Shown piece by piece: positions 42,101-49,736 of a DNA stretch of 64,000 nucleotides (positions are counted from its first letter, which is position 1; each line of letters opens with the position of its first letter). The notes beneath the pieces were generated by a model. The model ran no database searches, was not told where the DNA came from, and saw nothing but the letters and a program-made list of their open reading frames with translations. The position numbers and the translations under genes are program-made. This DNA comes from Couchioplanes azureus (GTDB lineage: Bacteria; Actinomycetota; Actinomycetes; Mycobacteriales; Micromonosporaceae). The stretch covers positions 483,924 to 547,923 of the forward strand of contig NZ_BMQY01000004.1 in the NCBI RefSeq assembly GCF_014648355.1. The letters run 5' to 3'.

Positions 42101-42623
42101 GCACCACACCGGCACGCTGGCCTGGAACGGCCGTCCGGTGCACGAGCCGGAGACGTTCCTGCGCCCCAACCAGGTCGGCTACGTCGCCCAGCTGCCCCGC
42201 GTGCTGTCCGGCACGGTCGCGGACAACATCGCCCTCGGCCACCAGGTCGACGCCGCGGACGCGGTGACGACCGCCCAGCTCGAACACGACCTGGCGGCGG
42301 CCGGCGGCGGCCTGCAACTGCTGATCGGTCACAAGGGCACCCGCCTGTCGGGCGGCCAGCTGCAACGCCTGGCACTCGCCCGGGCCCTGGCGCCGCGCAC
42401 GGAGCTGCTCATCGCGGACGACGTGTCCTCGGCGCTGGACGTGACCACCGAGCTGGAGCTGTGGCGGGCGCTGCGCGAGCACGGGATCACGGTCGTGGGA
42501 TCGACGTCGAAGCGGGCGGCACTGTCCCGGGCGGACCGCGTCATGGTCCTCGTCGGCGGCCGCGCGGTGGCGCAGGGCACGTGGCGGGAGCTCGAGGACC
42601 GCTACGGCGACCTGGCCGGCTGA
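39165..42623 (+). CDS. Fused double ABC exporter (TMD-NBD-TMD-NBD)
   Basis: This 1152-residue polypeptide contains two complete type IV exporter halves. Half 1 has a TMD (to about residue 290) and an NBD with GRTGSGKST (~356), LSAGQEQ (~459), VVILDEAT (~482) and the H-loop in IVAHRLSSV (~514). Half 2 has a TMD (about 600-885) and an NBD with GPVGSGKSS (~963), a consensus LSGGQLQR (~1061), but LLIADD in place of the Walker B Glu (~1084) and STSKRA where the H-loop His should be (~1113). So only one of the two ATP sites (NBD1 core with the NBD2 signature) is canonical. It exports an unknown substrate, possibly lipid or peptide. Confidence 0.95.
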   Translation: MLLLRDLWGVSPRRTAFVAVLIVLGAGGQAAALGLAGPVLVDRSVPLFTVLAAALVVSVLGDVLVGLVAARLTADWAAAVRRGLCRVAFGQDVPTLENTPVGELLDRIDSDVYQVGAELRGSGVRLAQSLAVAGLSIVTAFFAWWPAAIAMVLVSILLAAVMTKPIQRISPARIREEEAWSDLAAVMEEAIHGQDDVRTSLAAPYVRRLYAQRAREVLERGRRVWRMSARVTMGAGAITRTLIAVLVVGGAWALATGHIDGARLTAVWLLALGFGGTLEHVTRMVPELQNALGAWSRVRLLREVPQEPTGGLPPTGGDLVVRELTFRYGESDSGRPPALRDISLAFRRGRSYALIGRTGSGKSTLAKVLTRAVDVPRGTVFLGGHDINDLDVEGLRRWTAIVPQRTEILAGTLAENIALFDEELLPQVADALAELGLSGWVDSLPDGVGTKLGEGGYVLSAGQEQLVAFARILVRDPQVVILDEATARMDPVTEAWVQRATDRLLKGRIGVIVAHRLSSVRRCDEVVVLADGEVLEAGPLAESRRFAELLATSTVAAPARTGGGVALLEREPEPAGTELGNTLPLADPPPLPEPPPTRTMREIFRLTTNDARYGLAAVALFLVLILLGLDGAILPLLWSQVVDGVGDPVWPATVIAAALIVAIPTLYYTGAWFPEWWVRQMLRISMRLVHGQIGPRRISKHTPAEVVAQGGDTERVVMLADNLIDTAVSLVMIVAMTLASGSWVPALFFAGTMVVSGLAATLFGPRLERAARRTVAARAAFATALVSSLSAARTVKLAGATVPVLEHLAALDTARSERQRREIAIQVWARSTPSLLSGLLPIAAWAMYLTGSLSAAATLIAVAVLGAARWFAWTTASLVSHFPSARVWTRRTVAMAGAAAYSSSVPGVDIAAGTAEAPPVAPRNPLRRLELAGFSAVHEDGTVGAQDIDLTVDRGELVLVVGPVGSGKSSLLRALAGIVHHTGTLAWNGRPVHEPETFLRPNQVGYVAQLPRVLSGTVADNIALGHQVDAADAVTTAQLEHDLAAAGGGLQLLIGHKGTRLSGGQLQRLALARALAPRTELLIADDVSSALDVTTELELWRALREHGITVVGSTSKRAALSRADRVMVLVGGRAVAQGTWRELEDRYGDLAG

Positions 42624-42626
42624 CAT

Positions 42627-42664
42627 GGGCCGGGCGGGCCCCGCCATCGGGACCCGCCCGGCCC
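42627..42664 (+). terminator. Terminator after the ABC exporter gene
   Basis: GGGCCGGGCGGG and CCCGCCCGGCCC form a perfect 12-bp stem with a 14-nt loop, starting 4 bp after the stop. No U-tract. Confidence 0.85.
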
Positions 42665-42846
42665 CGCCGTCAGCGGACGTGCTGCCCCAAGCCGTCGGTC
42701 ACCACGCGCCTGCCAGCTCTCGGTGAGCGTGTCTGTGGGTTCGCTGAGCGTCACCCGTGTGGGTAGCGTGCCCGGCGGTCCGTCCCCCGGGCGCCTCTTG
42801 CCCGTTGAGCCTGCGGCAGCACAACAGGCGAGGAACGGGTGGACCG

Positions 42847-43329
42847 ATGATGACGAGGTGGCTGGCCGCGGCGGCACTTCTGCTGGCGATGGGCGGATGC
42901 GGCGACGACGCCGAGGCGGAGCCGGCGACCGTGCCGGCCCCGGCGACCAGCAGCAGCGGCACGGCGTCGAGCAGGGCCATGGTGACCGAGAGCACGACGG
43001 CCGGACCCACGGCCGCGGCGACCGTCGCGCCCCGCGCCCCACGCACGGCCGCGCAGGCCCGGGCGGCCGCCGGCACGGGCGCCTTCGTCGCGGCCGTACG
43101 CGACAAGCTGCCGCAGATCGCCCTCGACCACCGCGACGAGGAGATCGCCGCCATCGCCGAACAGGCCTGCACCTCGCTGGCCGCGGGCGACGACGCCGGC
43201 GCCATCGTGGCGTCCACCCGGAGCCTGGCCGGCGCCGCCGCGGCGAACCGGGCCACCGCCCGCCGGCTGGTCAAGCTGGCGATCGACACGGTCTGCCCGG
43301 ACCAGGACCGCCGGGTCGACGAGTTCTAG
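42847..43329 (+). CDS. DUF732-like lipoprotein
   Basis: The 160-residue protein starts MMTRWLAAAALLLAMGGC, a lipoprotein signal with the lipobox Cys at residue 18. A Thr/Ala/Ser-rich linker follows, then a C-terminal helical domain with FVAAVRDKLP, AEQACTSLAAG and IDTVCPDQ, whose two Cys and layout match DUF732 proteins of mycobacteria and relatives. ATG 42847 is preferred because GGTGG precedes it. It is anchored on the outer face of the membrane; function unknown. Confidence 0.82.
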   Translation: MMTRWLAAAALLLAMGGCGDDAEAEPATVPAPATSSSGTASSRAMVTESTTAGPTAAATVAPRAPRTAAQARAAAGTGAFVAAVRDKLPQIALDHRDEEIAAIAEQACTSLAAGDDAGAIVASTRSLAGAAAANRATARRLVKLAIDTVCPDQDRRVDEF

Positions 43330-43338
43330 CCCGGATCC

Positions 43339-43352
43339 GCCGAAAGTCATAG
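43339..43352. promoter_or_regulatory. 14-mer GCCGAAAGTCATAG, copy 2
   Basis: Identical to bases 33386-33399. It begins 9 bp after the lipoprotein gene stop and lies 93 bp before the peptidoglycan-binding protein start. Confidence 0.5.
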
Positions 43353-43444
43353 CGACCGCACAGCAGGTCAGGACCGAGGTCCGATGCCACGCACAGGTGG
43401 CTCGCGGATCCTGGGACTCCCGGCGAGATCCCCAGGAGGTACGC

Positions 43445-43732
43445 ATGTCGGCACGAGGAATGCTCAGCGTGGTCGGAACGGCGGTCGGCGGCCTGATCGG
43501 CTGGACCGGCGACCCGGCCCCCGCCGCCGACCCGGCCGCGATCCGCGACCTGTTCGCCCAGCTCGGCCTGACCGTCGGCGGGGACGACGACGCCCTGGCC
43601 ACCGCCGTCCGCCGCTTCCAGGCCCGCGTCGGCCTCGACACCGACGGCGTGGCCGGTCCCCGCACGGTGCACCTGCTGGCCCGCTACGCCAAGGAAGCCC
43701 GCGAGCTCCGCCGCTTCGAGCACGCCGCCTGA
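43445..43732 (+). CDS. Small peptidoglycan-binding domain protein
   Basis: The 95-residue protein has an N-terminal hydrophobic stretch (MLSVVGTAVGGLIGWTG) that could act as signal or anchor, then one PG_binding_1 domain: IRDLFAQLGL, ATAVRRFQARVGLDTDGVAGPRTVHLL. These domains bind cell-wall peptidoglycan. A strong AGGAGGT site lies 5 bases before ATG 43445. No catalytic domain is attached, so it may be a wall-binding module. It is the second gene behind the shared 14-mer. Confidence 0.85.
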   Translation: MSARGMLSVVGTAVGGLIGWTGDPAPAADPAAIRDLFAQLGLTVGGDDDALATAVRRFQARVGLDTDGVAGPRTVHLLARYAKEARELRRFEHAA

Positions 43733-43771
43733 CCGTGGCTCAGGAAGCCGCCGGTGATCCGGGACGGGCCG

Positions 43772-44734
43772 TCACCGCGGGCCGGCGTCCGGGGCTTCGC
43801 GCCGGGTTCGGGCCGCGCGCAGGCGCAGGAAGCCGGCGCCCGCCGCCACGCCCAGCACGACGATGAGAGCCGCGACGACGATCTGGTGGCCGAGCTGCAC
43901 CTTGTCCTCGCTCTCGGCGGCGGCCGGGCGCAGCCAGGACTCGCGGGCCGGCGGGGCCGCCGCGGACTTGCCGGCCTGGGCGTCCACCGGGGTGGCCACC
44001 GCGCCGGGTTCCGCCGAGCGGGTGACCTTCGGGGCGGCCTTCTTCGCCGGCTTGGCCGCCGGGGCCGCCGGGGCCGCCGGGGCCGCCTCGGCCGGTGCCG
44101 TGGCGCCCTGGATGACCAGGTCGGAGCAGGAGTAGTAGGTGTCCGGAGTGCTGGAGGTCTCCCACACGGTGTAGAGCACGTGCCGGCCCGTACGGTCCTT
44201 GGGCAGGCGCACGCTCATCCGGTACGCGCCGTCGCGCAGCGGCGGGTCCGTGACCTGCGCGAGGGGTGAGCCCAGGTCGTCCCAGCGGAGCCGCTTCGCG
44301 GGGTCGTATTCCCGGCCGGTCAGGTAGAGCCGGAAGGTGCCCTGGTGCGGGATGGTGCCGGCGTACGCGACCTCGAGCGTGGCGCCCGCGGTGACCTTCG
44401 TGGCGGGCCAGTCGTCGCGGGGCAGGTCGAGGCCGCGGAAGTCGGGCAGGCCGCCGCTGCACAGGCGGCCGTCCGGGATGAGCTGGCGGTCCCGCCCGCC
44501 GACGCCGGGCACGCGCAGGTTGTCGAAGCGGCCGAAGGGCAGGCCGTTGGCGTCGAGCGCCGCCCGGCAGACCGGGGAGCCCGCGCGGTCGCCGCCGGAC
44601 GCGCAGGCCGCCGTGCGGCTGACCGGCGTGGTCGGCGTGCCGTGCGCGAGGGCCGGCGCGGCCGGGAGCAGGGACGCGGCCGCGGCGATCCCGCCGGCGA
44701 CGGCGAGGGCCGCGGTGCGGCGGACGGACCTCAT
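43772..44734 (-). CDS. Lytic polysaccharide monooxygenase (AA10) with C-terminal membrane anchor
   Basis: The 320-residue protein has a signal peptide ending ALA, so that the mature protein starts with His31 (HGTPTTPVSRTAAC), the copper-brace histidine. The second brace His is His130 in AGTIPHQGTF. The core continues to TYYSCSDLVI (about residue 210). A Pro/Ala/Lys-rich linker then leads to a single hydrophobic helix (IVVAALIVVLGVAAGAG, residues 285-303) and a basic tail. Thus the enzyme is tethered to the membrane instead of secreted with a carbohydrate-binding module. AA10 enzymes oxidise chitin or cellulose; bound forms may act on the cell's own wall. GGGAGG precedes the ATG. Confidence 0.92.
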   Translation of the reverse strand: MRSVRRTAALAVAGGIAAAASLLPAAPALAHGTPTTPVSRTAACASGGDRAGSPVCRAALDANGLPFGRFDNLRVPGVGGRDRQLIPDGRLCSGGLPDFRGLDLPRDDWPATKVTAGATLEVAYAGTIPHQGTFRLYLTGREYDPAKRLRWDDLGSPLAQVTDPPLRDGAYRMSVRLPKDRTGRHVLYTVWETSSTPDTYYSCSDLVIQGATAPAEAAPAAPAAPAAKPAKKAAPKVTRSAEPGAVATPVDAQAGKSAAAPPARESWLRPAAAESEDKVQLGHQIVVAALIVVLGVAAGAGFLRLRAARTRREAPDAGPR

Positions 44735-44888
44735 GCGACCTCCCGGAGGTACCCGCGTGGGCGGAGCGGCCCACGAGGGACAGTACGCAGGCCGGACACG
44801 GATCGTTCACCACGACGGGTGGCGCTGCGGATAAGTCGCCGCCGCTGTGGTTGCATGGCCGTGCAGGCAATTCGACACAGGAGGACAC

Positions 44889-45257
44889 ATGGAGAAGCCC
44901 GACGTCGGCCCCATCACCGGTGAGCCGCCCGCCGAGCTGGTCACGGAGGACCTCATCGTCGGCGACGGCGACGAGGCCAAGCCCGGCCACCAGGTCAGCG
45001 TCCACTACGTGGGCGTCGCGTTCTCCTCGGGCAAGGAGTTCGACGCCTCCTACAACCGTGGTACGCCGTTCGAGTTCGGGCTCGGGGGAGGCCAGGTCAT
45101 CGGCGGATGGGACCAGGGCGTGGTCGGCATGAAGGTCGGCGGCCGCCGCAAGCTGACCATTCCCCCGCACCTGGGGTACGGCGCGCGCGGCGCCGGCGGC
45201 GTGATCAAGCCGAACGAGACCCTCATCTTTGTGGTGGATCTGCTCGGCGTGCGCTGA
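44889..45257 (+). CDS. FKBP-type peptidyl-prolyl cis-trans isomerase
   Basis: The 122-residue cytoplasmic protein is a single FKBP domain: VSVHYVGVAFSSGKEFDASYNRGTPFEFGLG, VIGGWDQGVVGMKVGGRRKL, TIPPHLGYGARG and FVVDLLGV. All core active-site aromatic positions (Y, F, W, Y) are present, so it should be active in proline isomerisation during folding. AGGAGG lies 4 bases before the ATG. Confidence 0.96.
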   Translation: MEKPDVGPITGEPPAELVTEDLIVGDGDEAKPGHQVSVHYVGVAFSSGKEFDASYNRGTPFEFGLGGGQVIGGWDQGVVGMKVGGRRKLTIPPHLGYGARGAGGVIKPNETLIFVVDLLGVR

Positions 45258-45276
45258 GCCACGGCCGGCAGGCCGT

Positions 45277-45311
45277 GCGGGCCGGGACGGGTGCCGCCTG
45301 TCCCGGCCCGC
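45277..45311. terminator. Terminator between FKBP gene and convergent lipoprotein gene
   Basis: GCGGGCCGGGAC (45277-45288) pairs perfectly with GTCCCGGCCCGC (45300-45311) around an 11-nt loop, 20 bp after the FKBP stop. Confidence 0.85.
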
Positions 45312-45377
45312 TGCCGTCTTCGTCCCCGGCGGCGCGGGGCGACAGCTGCGACGGCTCGAAGGGTTCGCCGATGGGAG

Positions 45378-46250
45378 TCATCGGGCCACCTGGAGGTCGG
45401 CGCATCCGCTCTCGTCGGGCAGCAGCGGCCGGAAGGTCACGGTCCACCGGTTGCCGCCGGAGACCCACGGGGCGCCGGCCTTCGCGTTCTTCGCCGAGGC
45501 GAGGATCGCGTCGCGCTGCGCACCCGTCGCGGTCACACAACTGATCTTCTGGACCGTGGTGAGCGGCTCGCCGGGCAGCGCCGGACCGGGCCACTGAACC
45601 TCCTTCGGCCGCGCGGGCAGGTCGTTGCCGGGCTCCACGTACGGGCGGACGACCGCGGCGAGGACCTCGGGCTCGTACGGCCGCGCCTCCGCACCGGAGG
45701 CGAGCTTGTCGGCCCGGTCGAGGAACGCGCGCAGCTTCGCCCGGGCCTGCTTCTGGGCGGGGGTGAGCTGGGGGTCGTCCGCCTGCGCCTCGTGCAGCGC
45801 GGTGGCGCCGACCGTACGCTCGCCGGCGCCGGTCACGACGGTGACCTCGGTGGTGCTCGCGTCGGCGACGCCGGGCTGCCCGAAGTCGGCGCCCTCGCGC
45901 ACCCCGGCGGCCTCGGCCTCGCCGGTCAGCTGCCGCACCTGTTCCGGGGAGACCATGCGTACCAGGACGTTGGGCAACGCCGGGCCGGGGTAGTCGGCCG
46001 TCACCGGACCGTCGAAGATCACCCGGCCGTCGGCGTACACGCTGAGGCCGGGCAGGCGTCCGGCGATCGTGTCGGGGCCGGCGAAGCCGCCGGTCTGCGT
46101 CACCCGCAGGACGAGGCCGCCGTCGTCGCCGGCCGGTGGCGCGGACGACGGCGAGCCGGCGCCGGGGCCGGTACCGGGCTCGGCGCAGGCGCTGAGCAGA
46201 ACCGTCAGGGCGGCAGCAGCGGCCGTGGGCAAACCGCGAAGTGTCGTCAT
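45378..46250 (-). CDS. Hypothetical lipoprotein
   Basis: The 290-residue protein has a lipoprotein signal: TLRGLPTAAAAALTVLLSAC, with the lipobox Cys at about residue 22. A Gly/Pro/Ser linker follows, then an unrecognised mixed fold (LVLRVTQTGGFAGPDT, GLSVYADGRVIFDGPV, FGQPGVADASTTEVTV). A C-terminal DESGCADLQVAR tail and ISCVTATG provide two Cys that may bond. It is exposed on the outer surface of the membrane. I cannot assign a function. Confidence 0.8.
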   Translation of the reverse strand: MTTLRGLPTAAAAALTVLLSACAEPGTGPGAGSPSSAPPAGDDGGLVLRVTQTGGFAGPDTIAGRLPGLSVYADGRVIFDGPVTADYPGPALPNVLVRMVSPEQVRQLTGEAEAAGVREGADFGQPGVADASTTEVTVVTGAGERTVGATALHEAQADDPQLTPAQKQARAKLRAFLDRADKLASGAEARPYEPEVLAAVVRPYVEPGNDLPARPKEVQWPGPALPGEPLTTVQKISCVTATGAQRDAILASAKNAKAGAPWVSGGNRWTVTFRPLLPDESGCADLQVAR

Positions 46251-46315
46251 AACCGTTCGGACGTACCCCCGCTGCCTCCGGTTCCACCTCCGCGCGGAAA
46301 TGCGCGAGACGCCGT

Positions 46316-46342
46316 GGCCGGCCCCGCACCGCGGGACCGGCC
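46316..46342 (-). terminator. Terminator of the CUT1 sugar ABC operon
   Basis: GGCCGG/CCGGCC (6 bp) and, past one mismatch, CCCGC/GCGGG (5 bp) form a hairpin with a 3-nt loop, 24 bp after the permease stop on the minus strand. Confidence 0.75.
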
Positions 46343-46365
46343 ACTATCAGGGGGCGGGGTGCAGG

Positions 46366-47250
46366 CTATTTGACCGAGCCGAGGGACAGCCCCTGCACGA
46401 GCTTGTCCTGGGCGGTGAAGCCGGCCACGAGCACCGGCAGCGAGACCACGAACGCCGCCGCGCACAACTGGGCGAGGAAGAGCCCCTGGCTGGTGACGAA
46501 GCCGGTCAGGAACACCGGGGCGGTCTCGGCGACGGTGGCGGTGAGGACCCGGGCGAAGAGCAGCTCGTTCCAGCTGAAGATGAAGCAGATCAGCGCGGTG
46601 GCCGCGATGCCCGGCATGACCACGGGCGCGATGACCGAGCGCAGGGTCCTGGCCAGCCCGGCACCGTCCATCGCGGCGGCCTCCAGCATCTCGACCGGGA
46701 CCTCGGACAGGAACGAGCGCATCATCCAGACGGCGATGGGCAGGTTCATCGCGGTGTAGAAGACGATGAGCAGCCAGATGTTGTCGAGCAGGCCGGTGCT
46801 CTGCGCGAACAGGTACAGCGGCAGCAGGCCGGCGACCACGGGGAGCATCTTGGTGGAGAGGAAGAAGAACAGGACGTCGGTCCATTTCCTCACCGGCTTG
46901 ATGCTCAGGGCGTACGCCGCGGGGAAGGACAGCAGCAGCACCAGGGCGGTCGACACGATGCTGGCGGTCAGCGAGTTGAGCAGCGGCGGCCAGGGGCTCG
47001 CGCCGCCGGAGAAGAACTCCCGGTAGCCCTCCGGGGTCAGCGGGGCGAGCACCGACGGCGGGTTGGTGGCGGCGTCCGCCTCGCTGTGGAAGGAGGTCAG
47101 CACCATCCAGACCACCGGCAGCACGAACAGGATGCCGACCACCCAGGCCAGCAGGGTGAGCCAGACGCCGGCGCGTTCGCGGCGCTTGCCGACCGGCGCG
47201 CCGCGCTCGTCGCGGGTGGCCGGGACCGGCGCGGTGTCGGTGATGCTCAT
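46366..47250 (-). CDS. CUT1 sugar/polyol ABC transporter permease (MalG type)
   Basis: The 294-residue protein has six predicted helices. The cytoplasmic EAA loop reads MLEAAAMDGAGLARTLRSVIAPVVMPG, which contacts the ATPase. FLSTKMLPVVAGLLPLYLFAQ precedes it, as in sorbitol/mannitol-type permeases. Start ATG overlaps the stop of the other permease gene (ATGA). The operon encodes no ATPase; actinobacterial CUT1 systems often share a distant MsiK-type ATPase, which must be elsewhere in the genome. Confidence 0.94.
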   Translation of the reverse strand: MSITDTAPVPATRDERGAPVGKRRERAGVWLTLLAWVVGILFVLPVVWMVLTSFHSEADAATNPPSVLAPLTPEGYREFFSGGASPWPPLLNSLTASIVSTALVLLLSFPAAYALSIKPVRKWTDVLFFFLSTKMLPVVAGLLPLYLFAQSTGLLDNIWLLIVFYTAMNLPIAVWMMRSFLSEVPVEMLEAAAMDGAGLARTLRSVIAPVVMPGIAATALICFIFSWNELLFARVLTATVAETAPVFLTGFVTSQGLFLAQLCAAAFVVSLPVLVAGFTAQDKLVQGLSLGSVK

Positions 47251-48206
47251 CGGCCCGGCTCCTGTCTGAACAGCGACGACACGGTGCGCAACGCGAACGT
47301 CGCGATCAGGATCGTGCCGAGCACCACGACGACCGCCGCGGCGGAGGCCCGGCCGTAGTCGTGCGCCTGGTAGAAGATCTGGTAGATGGTGTACGGCAGG
47401 TTCGCCGTACCGAGGCCGCCGGACGTGATCGTGAAGACCGCGTCGAAGTTCTGCACGATGTAGATGGAGCCGAGCAGGGCGCCCAGCTCCAGGTACTGGC
47501 GCAGGTGCGGCAGGGTCATGCTGCGGAAGATCTGCCAGGTGCCGGCCCCGTCGATGCGGGCCGCCTCGACCACGTCCAGCGGGCGCCCCTGCAGGCCGGC
47601 CAGCAGGATCAGCATCATGAACGGCGTCCACTGCCACACCAGGGCGAAGATCACCGACCACAGCGGCATGGCGGTGATCCAGTCCGGCTGCGGTGGGTCG
47701 TCCGAGCCGAAGAGGCCCCAGATCCGGGTGAGGGCGCCGTTGAGCAGGCCGTACTCGGGGTTGTAGAGCGCGTGCTTCCACAGCAGGGCGGCGGCGACCG
47801 GCACCACCAGGAAGGGGGCGATCATCATCGTGCGCACCGCGCCGCGGCCGCGGAACCTGCGGTCCAGCAGCAGGGCGATGCCCAGGCCGAGCAGCAGGCT
47901 GATCAGCACGACGCCGGCGGTGAGCAGGATGGTGGTCCAGACCGCGTCGCGCATGTTGACGTCGGTGAAGACCCGCCTGAAGTTGTCGACGCCGGCGAAG
48001 CCCACCTCGTCCGGGTAGTACGCGTTCCAGTCCATGAAGGAGATGACCAGGGTGGCCACGAACGGCAGCTGGGTCACCACGATCATGAACACCAGGGCGG
48101 GCAGCAGGGGCGCCCGGCGGCCCCAGCCGGCGGCGCGGCGGGCGACGCCGGGCGCGCGCGGGGGCGTGCCGGGACGGGCGGCGGCCTGTTCGGCGACGGA
48201 CGTCAT
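47247..48206 (-). CDS. CUT1 sugar/polyol ABC transporter permease (MalF type)
   Basis: The 319-residue protein has six helices after a basic N-terminus. The EAA motif is VEAARIDGAGTWQIFRSMTLPHL, and LPALVFMIVVTQLPFVATLVISF is helix 1. It forms the translocation pore with the neighbouring MalG-type permease, receiving sugar from the lipoprotein encoded 9 bp upstream. Substrate class: sugar or polyol by family resemblance. Confidence 0.94.
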   Translation of the reverse strand: MTSVAEQAAARPGTPPRAPGVARRAAGWGRRAPLLPALVFMIVVTQLPFVATLVISFMDWNAYYPDEVGFAGVDNFRRVFTDVNMRDAVWTTILLTAGVVLISLLLGLGIALLLDRRFRGRGAVRTMMIAPFLVVPVAAALLWKHALYNPEYGLLNGALTRIWGLFGSDDPPQPDWITAMPLWSVIFALVWQWTPFMMLILLAGLQGRPLDVVEAARIDGAGTWQIFRSMTLPHLRQYLELGALLGSIYIVQNFDAVFTITSGGLGTANLPYTIYQIFYQAHDYGRASAAAVVVVLGTILIATFALRTVSSLFRQEPGR

Positions 48207-48215
48207 GACGGCACC

Positions 48216-49589
48216 TCAGCCTTCCTCGCGCGACCGGTAACGTTCGGCGACGTCCTCGGCGAGGCGCTGGCCGCGCTCCAGCGCCTCGTCGACGCTCATC
48301 CGGCCCGCGATGGCGGAGCTGACGTACTGCGAGACCTGGGTGCCGAGGTCGGTGAACTCGGGGATGTCGACGAACTGGATGCCGATCGCCGGGCGCGGCT
48401 GTACGCCGGGGTTGCGCGGATCGGCGCTGGAGATGGCCTGCTCGGTGGGCTGGGCGAAGGCGGCGGCCTCCTTCAGGTAGTCCGGGTCGGCGTAGGTGGA
48501 GGCGCGCTTGCCGGCGGGCACCCGGGACCAGCCGAGCCGGGCGCCGACGAGCTGCTCGTACTGCCGGCTGGAGGCCCAGGAGATGAACTTCCAGGCGTTG
48601 GCCTTGGAGTCGCTGGCCTGCTGGATGCTCCAGGACCAGGCGTAGAGCCAGCCGGAGCTGGCGGTCTTCAGCACCGGGGCGGCGACGTAGCCCATCCTGC
48701 CCTTGACCGGGGAGTCGGCGGCCTCGAGCGAGCCGGCGGCGCTGGTGGCGTCGTACCACATGGCGGCGTTGCCCTGGACGAGGTTGTTGAGGCACTCGGT
48801 GAACCCGGCCTGCGGTGCGCCGGTCTCGCCGTGCGCGCGGACCAGGTCCACGTAGAACCGGGTCGCCGCGCGGAACTCCGGGGCGTCGACGCGGGCGTTC
48901 CAGCCGGCGTCGAACCACGTACCCCCGAAGGTGTTGACCACCGTCGTGAGCGGGGCGAAGATCTGGCCCCAGCCGGGCTGGCCGCGCAGGCAGATGCCGG
49001 CCATGCCGGGGCGGGCGCCGTCCAGCCGGGCGGCGATGTCGGCGATCTGCGGCCACGTCGGCTTCGCGGGCATCGTGATGCCCTGCGCGTCCAGGACGTC
49101 CTTGCGGTACATCAGGAACGACGACTCGCCGTAGAAGGGCTGGCCGTAGAGCTTGCCGTCGTCGGCGGTCAGCGACTGCGTCATCGGCGGCAGGATGTCG
49201 GCCTGGTCGAACGCGGGGTCGGCGGCCACGTACCCGTCGAGCGGCGCGATCCACTTCGACCTGGCGTAGATCGGGATCTCGAAGTTGCTCAGCGAGGCGA
49301 CGTCGTACTGCCCGGCCTGGCTGGAGAACTCCTGGCTGATCTTGTCACGGACGTCGTTCTCCGGCAGCACCGTGAAGTTGACCGCGATGCCGGTCCGCCG
49401 GGTGAAGTTCTCCTCGGTCAGCCGCTGCAGATCGATCATCTGCGGGTTGTTGACCATCAGGACGTCGATGCTGTTCGCGCCCCCGGATCCGGCGTTGCCG
49501 CCGCCCCAGCCCGCGCATCCGGCCAGCGCCACGGCGAGCAGGGCGGCGACGGTCCCGGACAGGGCCGCGCGCACGCGTGCACGAGACAT
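48216..49589 (-). CDS. CUT1 ABC transporter substrate-binding lipoprotein, polyol/sugar type
   Basis: The 457-residue protein has a lipobox LALAGCAGW (Cys about residue 25) followed by a Gly/Ser/Asn spacer. The periplasmic-binding fold shows LTEENFTRRTGIAVNFTVLP, YDVASLSNFEIPIYARSKWI, LYGQPFYGESSFLMYRKDVL and WAWSIQQ-type Trp-rich pocket segments, resembling SmoE-like sorbitol/mannitol binding proteins. It captures the solute at the cell surface and delivers it to the two permeases. It heads the operon behind a TTGACA promoter with a 16-bp palindrome. Confidence 0.92.
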   Translation of the reverse strand: MSRARVRAALSGTVAALLAVALAGCAGWGGGNAGSGGANSIDVLMVNNPQMIDLQRLTEENFTRRTGIAVNFTVLPENDVRDKISQEFSSQAGQYDVASLSNFEIPIYARSKWIAPLDGYVAADPAFDQADILPPMTQSLTADDGKLYGQPFYGESSFLMYRKDVLDAQGITMPAKPTWPQIADIAARLDGARPGMAGICLRGQPGWGQIFAPLTTVVNTFGGTWFDAGWNARVDAPEFRAATRFYVDLVRAHGETGAPQAGFTECLNNLVQGNAAMWYDATSAAGSLEAADSPVKGRMGYVAAPVLKTASSGWLYAWSWSIQQASDSKANAWKFISWASSRQYEQLVGARLGWSRVPAGKRASTYADPDYLKEAAAFAQPTEQAISSADPRNPGVQPRPAIGIQFVDIPEFTDLGTQVSQYVSSAIAGRMSVDEALERGQRLAEDVAERYRSREEG

Positions 49590-49628
49590 GGTGCCTCCCC
49601 GGCGAGGCGGACATCGACACCGGCGACG

Positions 49629-49683
49629 GTGACGCCGGCGTCACTCCGGACCCAGTAGATGCCTGAGATCGACAGGATGTCAA
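49629..49683 (-). promoter_or_regulatory. Promoter and palindromic operator of the CUT1 sugar operon
   Basis: On the minus strand, TTGACA (49683-49678) is followed after 18 bases by TCTACT (49659-49654). Downstream of the -10 lies a perfect 16-bp palindrome, GTGACGCCGGCGTCAC (49629-49644), about where RNA polymerase would start. It ends 39 bp before the binding-protein ATG. A repressor (for example of GntR or LacI type) is expected to bind here; no regulator gene is adjacent. Confidence 0.7.
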
Positions 49684-49736
49684 CAGCTCGTCACGCACCG
49701 CTGCATAAACGGACGTCGAAGTTTGCCGGGGCGTCC

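Noticed and set aside
44738..44750. 13-bp palindrome ACCTCCCGGAGGT at the LPMO ribosome-binding site
   Set aside because: It simply contains the Shine-Dalgarno sequence and its complement with a 1-bp centre; too tight for an RNA hairpin and too generic to call an operator.
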